A stretch of 64,000 bases of DNA from Armatimonadota bacterium (GCA_016223145.1 JACRPN010000001.1:124001-188000); one strand, 5' to 3'; shown: positions 17,060-24,792, counted from the stretch's first letter. The notes: generated from the sequence alone by a model not told the origin. Made by a program: numbers and translations.

Positions 17060-17845
17060 ATGTCCGAGCGCGTCACAGCCCCGTTGTTCCGTTCGATGAA
17101 GGCCTCTGGGCGCAAGATCGTTGTGGTCACGGCCTATGACGCGTGCACCGCCGGCCTCGCCGAGGCCGCCGGAGTCGACGCGATCTTGGTGGGGGACTCC
17201 GTCGGAAACGTGGCGTTGGGGATGCCCACGACGCTTCAAATGAGCCTCGAGGCGATGGTCCACCACACGGCTGCTGCGGCGCGAGGTACAAGCCGTTGCC
17301 TTTTGATAGCCGACATGCCCTTTGGCTCCTATCAGGCGTCGGATGCGCATGCCGTCGAATCCGCCGTTGCGCTTGTGAAGGCCGGCGCAGAAGCGGTCAA
17401 AGTGGAGGGCGCCTACGACGATAGGGTGCGCGCGATTCTGCGCGCGGGAATTCCCGTCATGGGGCACCTCGGGCTCACTCCCCAGAGCATTCACGCGTTT
17501 GGCGGCCACAAAGTTCAGGGCAAAGGGGACGATGCGGCGGCCATTTTGAAGGCCGCGCGATCGCTGGAGCAGGCAGGGGTGTTCGGCCTGGTGCTTGAAC
17601 TCGTGCCTGGACAGTTGGCCGAGGAGGTCACGCGAGCCGTCAGCTGCCCCACCATCGGAATTGGCGCTGGTAAGGAGTGCGACGGCCAGGTTCAGGTTTT
17701 CCACGACGTAGTTGGATTGACGCGGCGTACGTACAAGCACGCCCACGCCTTCTGTAAGGGCTGGGACGTCTTCGAATCTGCGCTTCAAGACTACGCGTCT
17801 TCAGTTCGCGACGGCCGGTTTCCCGGCCCTGAGAACACATTTTGA
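17060..17845 (+). CDS. panB: 3-methyl-2-oxobutanoate hydroxymethyltransferase (PanB)
   Basis: 261 residues, the normal length. PanB moves a hydroxymethyl group from methylene-tetrahydrofolate to alpha-ketoisovalerate, the first step to pantothenate. Family blocks are VTAYDACTAGLAEAAGVDAILVGDS (the Mg-binding Asp is in VGDS), HHTAAAARG, ADMPFGSYQ, VKVEGA, VMGHLGLTPQS, and GIGAGKECDGQVQVFHD. The ATG at 17060 matches the family N-terminus; the longer frame to 16943 is intergenic. The stop overlaps the panC start by four bases. Confidence 0.95.
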   Translation: MSERVTAPLFRSMKASGRKIVVVTAYDACTAGLAEAAGVDAILVGDSVGNVALGMPTTLQMSLEAMVHHTAAAARGTSRCLLIADMPFGSYQASDAHAVESAVALVKAGAEAVKVEGAYDDRVRAILRAGIPVMGHLGLTPQSIHAFGGHKVQGKGDDAAAILKAARSLEQAGVFGLVLELVPGQLAEEVTRAVSCPTIGIGAGKECDGQVQVFHDVVGLTRRTYKHAHAFCKGWDVFESALQDYASSVRDGRFPGPENTF

Positions 17846-18669
17846 AGATCATTCGCCGCCTTGCGGACTATCCAGGTAATTCGGATGGCATTGTGGGGTT
17901 TGTGCCCACGATGGGTGCTCTTCACGAAGGGCATTTATCGCTGATGCGAACCGCGCGGTCAGAGTGCGATGTATTGGCCTCGTCCATCTTCGTAAATCCG
18001 CTGCAGTTCGGGCCTAGTGAGGACTTCTCCAGATACCCCCGACGAGAGGAGCAAGATTTTGAGCTTGCGCGAAGCGCCGGCGTGGACTTGATGCTTTGCC
18101 CCGAGCCTGACGAACTGACGCGCAGCCAGCAGACTACCGTGCATGTGTATGGTGTTTCTGAGCTATTCGAGGGCGCCTTCAGGCCGGGACATTTCGATGG
18201 CGTGGCTACGATTGTTGCGAAGCTCTTCAACATCGTTCGCCCCAACGCTGCGTTTTTCGGCGCTAAAGACCTTCAGCAATGTGCTGTCCTTCGAACGATG
18301 GTCCAGGATCTGAACTTTGGGATCAAGCTGAGGTTCCTGCCTACGGTCCGGGAATCTGACGGATTGGCGCTTTCCAGCAGGAACGCATACCTCAGCCCGC
18401 AGGAAAGGGAGCTTGCGCCACGGCTTTTTGCGACGCTTTGCGGAGTGGCCGAGAGCGCAAAGTCGAACGTCGGGAGCCTTGCTGAAGAGCTTCTTGTCCA
18501 AGCCAAGAACAGGCTCGATTCCTACGGCTTTGACGTGGACTACCTTGATGTGGTGGACTGGAATACCATGCGACCCACCAGGGTAGTCGACGAGTCGACG
18601 TGGCTCGTCGCAGCGGCGAGGCTCGGGACGACCAGGCTGATCGACTCAAAGTGGGTTTTGGAGCCATAG
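17842..18669 (+). CDS. panC: pantothenate synthetase (PanC)
   Basis: 275 residues. PanC condenses pantoate with beta-alanine using ATP. The nucleotidyl-transferase motifs are present: FVPTMGALHEGHLSLM (HIGH-type), SSIFVNPLQFGPSEDF, GHFDGVATIVAKLFNI, FFGAKDLQQC, and the KMSKS-like LALSSRNAYLSP. The start is TTG at 17842, overlapping the panB stop as TTGA, which implies coupled translation. No panD is next to it. Confidence 0.95.
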   Translation: MKIIRRLADYPGNSDGIVGFVPTMGALHEGHLSLMRTARSECDVLASSIFVNPLQFGPSEDFSRYPRREEQDFELARSAGVDLMLCPEPDELTRSQQTTVHVYGVSELFEGAFRPGHFDGVATIVAKLFNIVRPNAAFFGAKDLQQCAVLRTMVQDLNFGIKLRFLPTVRESDGLALSSRNAYLSPQERELAPRLFATLCGVAESAKSNVGSLAEELLVQAKNRLDSYGFDVDYLDVVDWNTMRPTRVVDESTWLVAAARLGTTRLIDSKWVLEP

Positions 18670-18697
18670 GGCGTTCCATTTAGCCGTGAAGACACAC

Positions 18698-18727
18698 TTG
18701 CAATTACGTTACAGCAAAAAGTAAAGT
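18698..18727 (+). promoter_or_regulatory. promoter TTGCAA-N18-TAAAGT
   Basis: A -35-like TTGCAA at 18698-18703 and a -10-like TAAAGT at 18722-18727 precede the basic hypothetical gene. The same stretch holds an inverted repeat CACACTT/AAGTGTG (18693-18699, 18724-18730) that spans the promoter and could be an operator. Confidence 0.5.
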
Positions 18728-18755
18728 GTGACTATTGGAGTTTGGAGGTCAGGTT

Positions 18756-19160
18756 ATGTCCAAAACGGTAAAAAGTGTAAAGAATTCGCTCAAGTTCAAA
18801 GCAAACGTCAAGAGCGGTTTGCTTTCGGTCAAGGTCGGCATCAAGCGGTATGTGTTGCCGGTGCAAGTTCGCATGTTGAGCAACAGCTCTCACATCTTCC
18901 TTTCTTTTGCTGCTTCGTCTGAACTCTACAAGCTAAAGGACAAGCAGTTGGTCGCGATGAAGCCGGACGAAGACGCAACTGATGCGTTTGCCTCCCTGAA
19001 TCCCGGACGAAAGCGAACGGGTCGCAGACGATCTGCGGGCGTGGAGCTTCCCGCAGCGCTGGCTGAGGCCGCGAAGAAGGTCCCAGCGGGCTATAAGCTC
19101 GGTTACGGCCCGGACGGCGAGCTTCGCCTCGTGAAGAAGCGCGTGCGCCGCAAGAAATAA
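18756..19160 (+). CDS. basic hypothetical protein
   Basis: About 134 residues, not recognised. It is strongly basic at both ends (MSKTVKSVKNSLKFKANVKSG, then KKRVRRKK at the C-terminus). A central block begins VLPVQVRMLSNSSHIFLSFAAS. The C-terminal half PAGYKLGYGPDGELRLVKK looks like a small conserved module. No signal peptide or membrane segment is seen. The charge suggests RNA or DNA binding, but this is inference. GGAGG stands seven bases before the ATG and a good promoter lies upstream, so it is probably well expressed. Confidence 0.7.
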   Translation: MSKTVKSVKNSLKFKANVKSGLLSVKVGIKRYVLPVQVRMLSNSSHIFLSFAASSELYKLKDKQLVAMKPDEDATDAFASLNPGRKRTGRRRSAGVELPAALAEAAKKVPAGYKLGYGPDGELRLVKKRVRRKK

Positions 19161-19531
19161 CGCCTGCTCACGCCGCCGAGCCAGTGCGGCCGGCTTCGCA
19201 GTAGTTTCCTTGGGGCTTCCCGGTGGTTGCACCAATAGGTCCAACTTCAGGAAGCCCCAAAACCTGTTCGCCAGGCGTCTACCTGTCGCCTTAAGTCCGA
19301 TTGCGTGACACATCGCGGCAGTGATGGCGAAGCCGCGAATGGCGCATAGCATACGATTGAGCGCCCCTTCAGGGCCTATCATCGCACACGCAACGGGTTC
19401 CAGGGCTGCGCCATACGCTACCTTCTTTTGGGCCGTTGTGCCCCCAAGAGAGATTCCTGCGATTCACAAGTGGCCTCACAGCGGCCGGCGAGGTGCGCGC
19501 AGCTTGCCGGGGCAAGTAGAATCTCCCTTGC
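19161..19531. other. intergenic region before tRNA-Thr
   Basis: About 370 bases with no credible gene. It holds an 11-bp inverted repeat (19210-19220/19250-19260), TTGGGGCTTCC against GGAAGCCCCAA, with a 29-base loop. This may be a terminator of the hypothetical gene or a structured RNA. Confidence 0.5.
19210..19260. repeat. 11-bp inverted repeat
   Basis: Perfect arms TTGGGGCTTCC and GGAAGCCCCAA separated by 29 bases, about 50 bases after the basic hypothetical gene. No T-tract follows directly (AAAACC on the + strand). Confidence 0.6.
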
Positions 19532-19606
19532 GCCGCCGTAGCTCAGAGGTAGAGCACCCGCCTTGTAAGCGGACGGTCGAGAGTTCGATTCTCTCCGGCG
19601 GCTCCA
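19532..19606 (+). tRNA. tRNA-Thr (TGT)
   Basis: A complete cloverleaf: acceptor GCCGCCG/CGGCGGC, D-arm AGCTCAGAGGTAGAGC, anticodon stem CCCGC/GCGGA (one mismatch) with loop CTTGTAA (anticodon TGT), T-loop TTCGATT, discriminator T, and an encoded CCA. Its 3' end is repeated at 29981-30009. Confidence 0.95.
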
Positions 19607-19609
19607 GGA
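19581..19609 (+). repeat. direct repeat, left copy (tRNA-Thr 3' end)
   Basis: 29 bases covering the T-arm, 3' acceptor strand, CCA and three further bases of tRNA-Thr. An identical copy lies at 29981-30009, exactly 10,400 bases away. Integrases commonly recombine at this part of tRNA genes, so it is a candidate attL. Confidence 0.7.
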
Positions 19610-19750
19610 TTTGGATTTGGCAATGACCGAATCTGTTGTCAAGAACTCTCTGGCTAGTCCTCTCGACCTTTAGCCACAGGATGATCGGCGGTGGCACATT
19701 CACCGTATCTATAGCATAGGGTTCAGAGTAACACGCTTCGTAGCCATAGG

Positions 19751-19780
19751 CTGAAGGTTCGAGTCCTGAGTGGGGCGCCA
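19751..19780 (+). pseudogene. tRNA 3'-end fragment
   Basis: A T-loop (TTCGAGT) with partial T-stem, then GTGGGGC-G-CCA, has the form of a tRNA 3' end. A matching 5' acceptor strand (GCCCCAC) is not found upstream at the right distance. It is probably a tRNA remnant and lies 170 bases into the candidate island. Confidence 0.45.
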
Positions 19781-19858
19781 AAGAGCAGCAAGTTCTGTCA
19801 GGCGCTCCAGTGGAGGGGTGAGCTGAGCGGCTACCGTGATTTCTCAGCCGGGCACGCG

Positions 19859-19901
19859 GTTGCGGGAGCCGTGGGTGAGACTTGCCCTCGGCTCCCGCAA
19901 C
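19859..19901 (-). terminator. hairpin after the propeller gene
   Basis: A 13-bp perfect stem, GTTGCGGGAGCCG/CGGCTCCCGCAAC, with a 17-base loop, starting 16 bases after the stop of the minus-strand propeller gene. There is no T-tract on the minus strand, so termination efficiency is uncertain. Confidence 0.55.
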
Positions 19902-19916
19902 AACGCAGCTCGACGG

Positions 19917-20918
19917 CTACTGCGCGGTGAGGAACGTTTTCGTCCCTCCCGCAGATACCAGGCTGTAGATGTTGAGCCCAACTTGGAACAACATGCGCTG
20001 GTCGTCGAGCGTGAAGCACGGAAGGAACGCACCGTCCGATCCTGGGATCAACTGTGCCGTCGCCGCTCCCCCTGGGTAGGAGACTCGATAGAGCCTCGAA
20101 GTGCGGTCAGCCTCTTGAAACGCGGTCACCAGGAAGGTGTCCTCGTTGCTGTTCGCCCATGCGGGCGGACCGTTGATGAAGTGGTCGTTCAAGATGCCGA
20201 AGGTGGCCGTTAGGTCGATCGAACCGGTTACTGCAATGCCTCCAGCCCCGTCCTGGCCCACGTCAAAGACCCAAAGGTGGTGGCGGTAGTCCCCGCCCGT
20301 GCCGATCGGGAAGGCGACGTTGGCGACGATCTTCGTGGCGGAGGCGGACCAGTCCCCGCCCCAGACGTGGTCTTGAGAGGTAAGGCGCTGCTTTTCTGTG
20401 CCGTCCGGGTTGATGACGAAGAGATCGTCCGCTGCGCCCCCCGTGCCCCCGTTCACCTGGTCCGCGAAGAGGATCTTGTATTGGCCGTCAGGCGCGGGTT
20501 TTGGCGACCACTTCGGGTTGATCGGCAGGGTTCCGACCGTGGCGATTTTGGTGAGGTTTTTGCCGTTGCTGTCGATCACCCAAAGGCCGGGCGCCCCATC
20601 GAGGTAGCTGCCAAACGCGATCTTCGTTCGGTCGGGCGAGAGGCTCGGCCGTGCGGAGTCCGTCACGTTGCGAAGGAGGCGAACCTTGTTGGACACCGTG
20701 TTGCCGCTGAGGTTCATGGTCCAAAGATTGCCTTGGCCGTTGTTGGTCCGCTCGATGTAGGCGACGTCGGGCAAGGGTGGTGTGGTCCCTCCGCCCTTTT
20801 GAGCTGACGTCGGGCTGGACGCGACCCCGAAGACCGTGCCAATCACGACGGCGTAGGCGAATACTTTGGCCGCTCTTTGATAGGTGCGGCCGCCGCTTGA
20901 TGAAGAACCTGTGGTCAT
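19917..20918 (-). CDS. secreted TolB/WD40-like beta-propeller protein
   Basis: About 333 residues. A long N-region (GSSSSGGRTYQRAAK) precedes a hydrophobic export signal. The mature part is a series of PD40/TolB-type blades: ARPSLSPDRTKIAFGSYLDG, LWVIDSNGKNLTKIA, PKWSPKPAPDGQYKILFADQ, DLFVINPDGTEKQRLT. These blades usually bind peptides or glycans. No catalytic domain is seen. The ATG at 20918 has AAGGAG eight bases upstream. The 5' leader contains copy 1 of the shared element (20965-21009). Confidence 0.8.
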   Translation of the reverse strand: MTTGSSSSGGRTYQRAAKVFAYAVVIGTVFGVASSPTSAQKGGGTTPPLPDVAYIERTNNGQGNLWTMNLSGNTVSNKVRLLRNVTDSARPSLSPDRTKIAFGSYLDGAPGLWVIDSNGKNLTKIATVGTLPINPKWSPKPAPDGQYKILFADQVNGGTGGAADDLFVINPDGTEKQRLTSQDHVWGGDWSASATKIVANVAFPIGTGGDYRHHLWVFDVGQDGAGGIAVTGSIDLTATFGILNDHFINGPPAWANSNEDTFLVTAFQEADRTSRLYRVSYPGGAATAQLIPGSDGAFLPCFTLDDQRMLFQVGLNIYSLVSAGGTKTFLTAQ

Positions 20919-20964
20919 CTCATTTCTCCTTGCGCACCTCTCCTTTGGAAGACTCCGGAGAGCG

Positions 20965-21009
20965 GCGCTTGAAGGTAGAAGCGCAAAGCCGCCAGGTTCC
21001 CCCTCCCCC
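20965..21009 (-). promoter_or_regulatory. shared leader element, copy 1
   Basis: Read on the minus strand: a G-rich run (GGGGGAGGGGGAACC), then CGGCTTTGCGCTTC, then a hairpin GCGCTT/AAGCGC with an 8-base loop. Close relatives lie ahead of the other two propeller genes of the island. It sits about 47 bases before the start codon in the 5' leader. Candidate cis-regulatory RNA; no known riboswitch class was recognised. Confidence 0.5.
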
Positions 21010-21034
21010 AAAATCAGTTCTCGCAATAAGACAA

Positions 21035-21058
21035 GGGGCGGGCCTGATGGCCCGCCCC
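21035..21058 (-). terminator. terminator hairpin after the RCC1 gene
   Basis: GGGGCGGGCC-ATCA-GGCCCGCCCC on the minus strand, a 10-bp stem followed by TTGTCTTATT. It starts 27 bases after the RCC1 stop and precedes leader copy 1. Confidence 0.7.
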
Positions 21059-21084
21059 CCTTACCCTAACTTCCGACAAGCCCT

Positions 21085-22701
21085 CTAGGGCAGTCCCAGT
21101 AGGTAGATCATCAGCTGCACCTCGGCGTACAGAGCGGACTTCTCGGCCCCGTCCACCATCCAGTCCTTGGGCGATGGGTCCCCGTCCAGCTTGTCGAGAA
21201 GAGCCGTCAACTCCGCAATCGCCTCCTGGCGGTTCCCCGACGCGACGAAGTTGGCCGCTTGCGTCAGCTTGTTGCTCAGCGCCGTGCGCTTGCCTGCTGC
21301 CGCGTTGGCGTTAGGCGCGTCGATCAGAGTCAGGCCGTAATTGAGCACCAGGGCCGCTTGCTCGCGAAGCTTGTTCTCGATCCAAGAACCTGGAACACCC
21401 GGCGTCAGCGGGGTGGGATCCAGCAGATCGCCAACGCCGTCGCCATCGGTATCCGGGTTGCAAGGCGAGGTTCCGAGAGCCACTTCCGCGCCGTCTGAAA
21501 GCCCATCGTCATCGGAGTCGGAATCCAACGGGCTCGGGCATCCCGATCCCTGCGCCATGTCCACCTCGGTGCCGTCGAGCAGGCCGTCGGCGTCGGTGTC
21601 TCCCATCAGCGGGTTGGTGTGATGGGCGTTCACCTCCGCTCCGTCGGTGAGGCCGTCGGCGTCGGTGTCTGACGCAAGAGGGTTGGTGTGGGTGGTGTTG
21701 ACCTCAACGCCGTCCTGCAGCATGTCGCCATCGGTGTCGGCGCTGTTGGGGTTGGTGCCGAGCACGGCCTCCTGCGCGTTCGTGAGCCCATCGCCGTCTG
21801 CATCCGCGGGTATCGCCCTAACCGCCACACCATGGAAGGTGCCGGCTGCCACGGCGAGGAAACCGCTACCAGATGGAGGTGGGCCCTGCACATAGCCCCA
21901 AGCAACAATGGTTCCATCCTCGCGTACCGCAAAGCACTGGTATCCGCCTGCCGAAACGGCTTTGAAGCCCGTGCCGCTTGGGGTGCCAGACACTTTGCCG
22001 TAAGTGTCCTGGCCCCAGGCGACGAGGCTGCCGTCTGCCCTGATGGCGATGCTCATGTCTGCACCTGCAGCTACGCTGATGAAACCTGTCCCTGTCGGCG
22101 TGTTCGTGACAACCGGTCCGGAGGTCCCCCAAGAAGCCAAGCTGCCGTCCGACCTGAGAGCGACGCCGTGCCGAGTACCCGCTGCAACGGCTACGTAGTC
22201 GTTTCCGGGAGGAGGCAAAGGCCAGGTCAAATTGCCAAAGGCCACAAGGCTTCCGTCGGTTCTGATGGCATAGGCATTGTAATAGCCGGAAGCGACTGCG
22301 ACATATCCCATGCCATCAGAGGTCTCAGGCGCGGGGTAGTAGGGCAGGTATCCCCACGAAACTAGGTGCCCGTCTGAGCGTATGGCCAAGCTGTGATCAT
22401 GCCCGGCCGATACGGCAACGTACTCTCCGACCTGAGGCGTGCCTGAAACTTGGCCGACGCTGTTATTCCCCCATGAAGCGAGTGTGCCGTCTGACCTTAG
22501 TGCCACATTATGCTGCGAGCCAGCCGAAACAGCAACAAAGTTGGACCCTAATGGAGTTCCTGAGACTGTTCCGCGCGCATCGCTCCCCCAAGATACGAGG
22601 GAACCAGGGGCTTGAGCCAGAGCCTGCTGCGGAACGGAAAAGTAGAGCGCACTGCAGGCGAAAGCCGCCAGGCAGCGCACTGTTCGTGTGGACAAAGACA
22701 T
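21085..22701 (-). CDS. secreted RCC1-repeat protein with thrombospondin-3 and FIMAH-like domains
   Basis: 538 residues. Signal peptide to about residue 30; residues about 32-300 are seven or so RCC1/BLIP-II-type blades (repeating unit VAVSAGxxHxxALRSDGxLxSWG). Residues about 305-430 are thrombospondin type-3 calcium repeats (DTDADGLTDGAEVNAHHTNP and variants). The C-terminal 105 residues are helical (IENKLREQAALVLNY, GNRQEAIAELTALLDKLDGD, LYAEVQLMIYLLGLP) and resemble the FIMAH/FIVAR surface domains. A cell-surface or extracellular binding role is likely. GAGGAGG precedes the ATG by seven bases; leader copy 2 lies just upstream. Confidence 0.82.
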   Translation of the reverse strand: MSLSTRTVRCLAAFACSALYFSVPQQALAQAPGSLVSWGSDARGTVSGTPLGSNFVAVSAGSQHNVALRSDGTLASWGNNSVGQVSGTPQVGEYVAVSAGHDHSLAIRSDGHLVSWGYLPYYPAPETSDGMGYVAVASGYYNAYAIRTDGSLVAFGNLTWPLPPPGNDYVAVAAGTRHGVALRSDGSLASWGTSGPVVTNTPTGTGFISVAAGADMSIAIRADGSLVAWGQDTYGKVSGTPSGTGFKAVSAGGYQCFAVREDGTIVAWGYVQGPPPSGSGFLAVAAGTFHGVAVRAIPADADGDGLTNAQEAVLGTNPNSADTDGDMLQDGVEVNTTHTNPLASDTDADGLTDGAEVNAHHTNPLMGDTDADGLLDGTEVDMAQGSGCPSPLDSDSDDDGLSDGAEVALGTSPCNPDTDGDGVGDLLDPTPLTPGVPGSWIENKLREQAALVLNYGLTLIDAPNANAAAGKRTALSNKLTQAANFVASGNRQEAIAELTALLDKLDGDPSPKDWMVDGAEKSALYAEVQLMIYLLGLP

Positions 22702-22731
22702 GTCAATCCTCCTCGCGCTCTTCTCGTGCAG

Positions 22732-24663
22732 TTATCCACAAAGAGAGGCGCTTGAGGGTTGAAGCGCAAAGCCGCCCGGTTCCCCCTCCCCCCTCAAAAA
22801 GCCTCCCGTAGACTTTTCGGGGCCGTCAACCATCCAATCAGGCGGCGACGGGTCGCCGTCCAGACGGCCCAGAAGCGCCGACAATTCCGAGATCGCCGCC
22901 TGCCTGTTGCCCTGGGCAACCAGGTTTGCCGCAGTGGTGAACGCGGTGCTGAGCGCGTTTCTGCGGCCCGCTGCCGCGTTGGCATTGGGGGCGTCGATCA
23001 GCGTCAGGCTGAAGCCCAACACGGCGGCCGCATCGTTTCGTATGGCGTTTTCGATCCATCCGCCCGGCACGCCTGGCGTCAGGGGGGTCGGATCCTGGGC
23101 GTCGTTCACCCCGTCGACATCCGTGTCGGGGTTGCACGGCGAAGTCCCCAAGGCAACCTCGGCTCCATCGCTCAGTCCGTCGCCGTCCGAGTCGGGATTC
23201 AGAGGGCTCGGGCAGCCTGTGCCGTGGGCCATGTCCACCTCGGTGCCGTCAAGCAGGCCGTCTCCGTCGGTGTCCCCAACAAGCGGATTGGTGTGATGCG
23301 TGTTGACTTCAGCTCCGTCGATCAGAAGGTCGCCGTCGGTGTCTGCCACGTTCGGGTCGGTGTGGTAGACGTTGACCTCGTCCAGGTTGGATAGGCCATC
23401 GGCGTCAATGTCGCCATTGGCTTCGTACTTGATGGTCAGCCAATCGAACTGCCCCTGGCCCTGCCCACTTCCGGTGACATAAACATTGCCAAATGGGTCC
23501 ATCGCGATGGAGACCGGAACTGCTGCCCCAAGCCCTAATCCAAGGTATCTGTCGACCCAAACAATCTGGCCGGTCTCTCCATCGAATTGCACGGTCGTGA
23601 AGTGATCTCCCTCATATAATCCACGAGAGTTGCCGGTAACGACCGCATCTCCTGAAGGCTTCAGGACGAGCCCCGACGCTACGTCCACCCAGCTATCCTG
23701 GTTGTCGTAATACGATGTCCATAGTTCGGCACCCTGCGGTCCAAACTTGGTGACAGCATAGTCACCGTTACCGTGCCATACTGCGGTGCCGCTAACGAAC
23801 ACATCTCCGTCCGCGTCCACAGCGATATCATCGTTCGAAACCGGCCCGGGACGAATGGCGAACCACTGCTCATTGCCTTCTGTGTCGTACTTTGTCGTTC
23901 GAGAACCGCACGTCACGTAAGGATTACCGTTGGCATCGAGCGCAATCGCAGCTCGCCCCCATCCGGTCCCATCGCTGAATTGTGCTTCCGCAGTCCACAG
24001 CACGATTCCATTCGGGTCAACCTTGCAGGTTCTGGCGTACCCTGCAGTACCCTGTGTAACGTATGCGTTCCCGCCGGAATCGACGGCGAAGTCGTAGGTT
24101 CCCACTGACCCGAGCGCCCACAGTTCATTGCCGTTGCCGTCCAACTTCATCAGGGCACGCCCCAAGCCGGCCCCCAGTACGTACACATTGCCCAAGTGGT
24201 CGGTTTCGAGCCCAGTTGGATCACCTTGGGTGTCGAAGCGCGATTCCCACAACTGAGTTCCATTGGAGTCGTACTTGAGGACCACGCATTGGCGCGGGCC
24301 ATAGCTGGCAGTGAATCCGGCAACCAGAACGTTCCCGTCTCCGTCTAGGGCAACCTTGTGACCCGCTGCGCCGCCACTGTTCAGCGGGTTTCCCCAATAC
24401 CGAGCGACCCAACGGAGTGAGCCGCTCGGTCCGTACTTGATGGTCACGCACTGATTGTCTGCCTTGCCGGTTACATAGGCGTTGCCGGCGGAATCTGCGA
24501 CAACGTCCTTGGCGGCCTCAGCGATGAAGCTGTGCTCGCTATATCTCGACGCCCAACTCATCTGGAGTTGGGCAGAGGCCCCGGCAGGCATAGCCATAGT
24601 GACGAGGGCGACGGCGGCCGATAGGCTGAGCTTCGCCGCACGGTTCTTCAAGGTCAAGTTCAT
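22732..24663 (-). CDS. secreted SBBP beta-propeller protein with thrombospondin-3 repeats, altered C-terminus
   Basis: About 643 residues. Signal peptide to about residue 32; residues about 35-430 are SBBP-type blades (DSAGNAYVTGKADN, DGDGNVLVAGFT, DPFGNVYVTGSG). Then come thrombospondin-3 repeats and most of the FIMAH-like domain shared with the neighbour (LIDAPNANAAAG, GNRQAAISELSALLGRLDGD, DWMVDGPEKS). At that point the two proteins diverge: the neighbour has a last helix, while this one continues into STGGFLRGEGEPGGFAL, which is translated from leader copy 2. This looks like a 3' deletion fusing the gene to the next leader. The ATG at 24663 has GGAGGGAGGAG upstream. Confidence 0.8.
   Translation of the reverse strand: MNLTLKNRAAKLSLSAAVALVTMAMPAGASAQLQMSWASRYSEHSFIAEAAKDVVADSAGNAYVTGKADNQCVTIKYGPSGSLRWVARYWGNPLNSGGAAGHKVALDGDGNVLVAGFTASYGPRQCVVLKYDSNGTQLWESRFDTQGDPTGLETDHLGNVYVLGAGLGRALMKLDGNGNELWALGSVGTYDFAVDSGGNAYVTQGTAGYARTCKVDPNGIVLWTAEAQFSDGTGWGRAAIALDANGNPYVTCGSRTTKYDTEGNEQWFAIRPGPVSNDDIAVDADGDVFVSGTAVWHGNGDYAVTKFGPQGAELWTSYYDNQDSWVDVASGLVLKPSGDAVVTGNSRGLYEGDHFTTVQFDGETGQIVWVDRYLGLGLGAAVPVSIAMDPFGNVYVTGSGQGQGQFDWLTIKYEANGDIDADGLSNLDEVNVYHTDPNVADTDGDLLIDGAEVNTHHTNPLVGDTDGDGLLDGTEVDMAHGTGCPSPLNPDSDGDGLSDGAEVALGTSPCNPDTDVDGVNDAQDPTPLTPGVPGGWIENAIRNDAAAVLGFSLTLIDAPNANAAAGRRNALSTAFTTAANLVAQGNRQAAISELSALLGRLDGDPSPPDWMVDGPEKSTGGFLRGEGEPGGFALQPSSASLCG
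22748..22793 (-). promoter_or_regulatory. shared leader element, copy 2
   Basis: The same organisation as copy 1: GGGGGAGGGGGAACC, CGGCTTTGCGCTTC and a GCGCTT/AAGCGC hairpin with loop CAACCCTC. It lies 47 bases ahead of the RCC1 gene and inside the last codons of the SBBP gene. Confidence 0.5.
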
Positions 24664-24748
24664 TTCGCTAACTCCTCCCTCCAGAAGCCCCATGCTCAGG
24701 GGGCGTTTTGCCAAGAGGCGCCTGCGTTGTCCCACAATGGCTCTCCGG

Positions 24749-24792
24749 GCTCAACCGGTAGAAGCGCAAACCGACCGGTTGCCCCCTCCCCA
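24749..24792 (-). promoter_or_regulatory. shared leader element, copy 3
   Basis: On the minus strand GGGGAGGGGGCAACCGG, then CGGTTTGCGCTTC. Here CAACCGGT pairs with ACCGGTTG (8 bp) around the TTTGCGC core instead of the GCGCTT/AAGCGC stem. It stands about 86 bases before the SBBP start. The conserved core is the same as in copies 1 and 2. Confidence 0.5.

Larger units (their letters stand above)
19607..19916. other. intergenic region at the left end of the island
   Basis: About 310 bases with no credible gene. It contains a tRNA-like 3' fragment (19751-19780) and a 13-bp perfect hairpin (19859-19901). Confidence 0.55.

Noticed and set aside
19418-19781. Minus-strand frames over tRNA-Thr and the tRNA fragment
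   Set aside because: Their peptides (for example RRRESNSRPSAYKAGAL) are the well-known spurious translations of antisense tRNA genes.
20965-24792. c-di-GMP-I (GEMM) riboswitch identity for the shared leader element
   Set aside because: Only the string GCAAAGCC on the wrong strand is similar; the tetraloop-receptor half and the gene orientation do not match.
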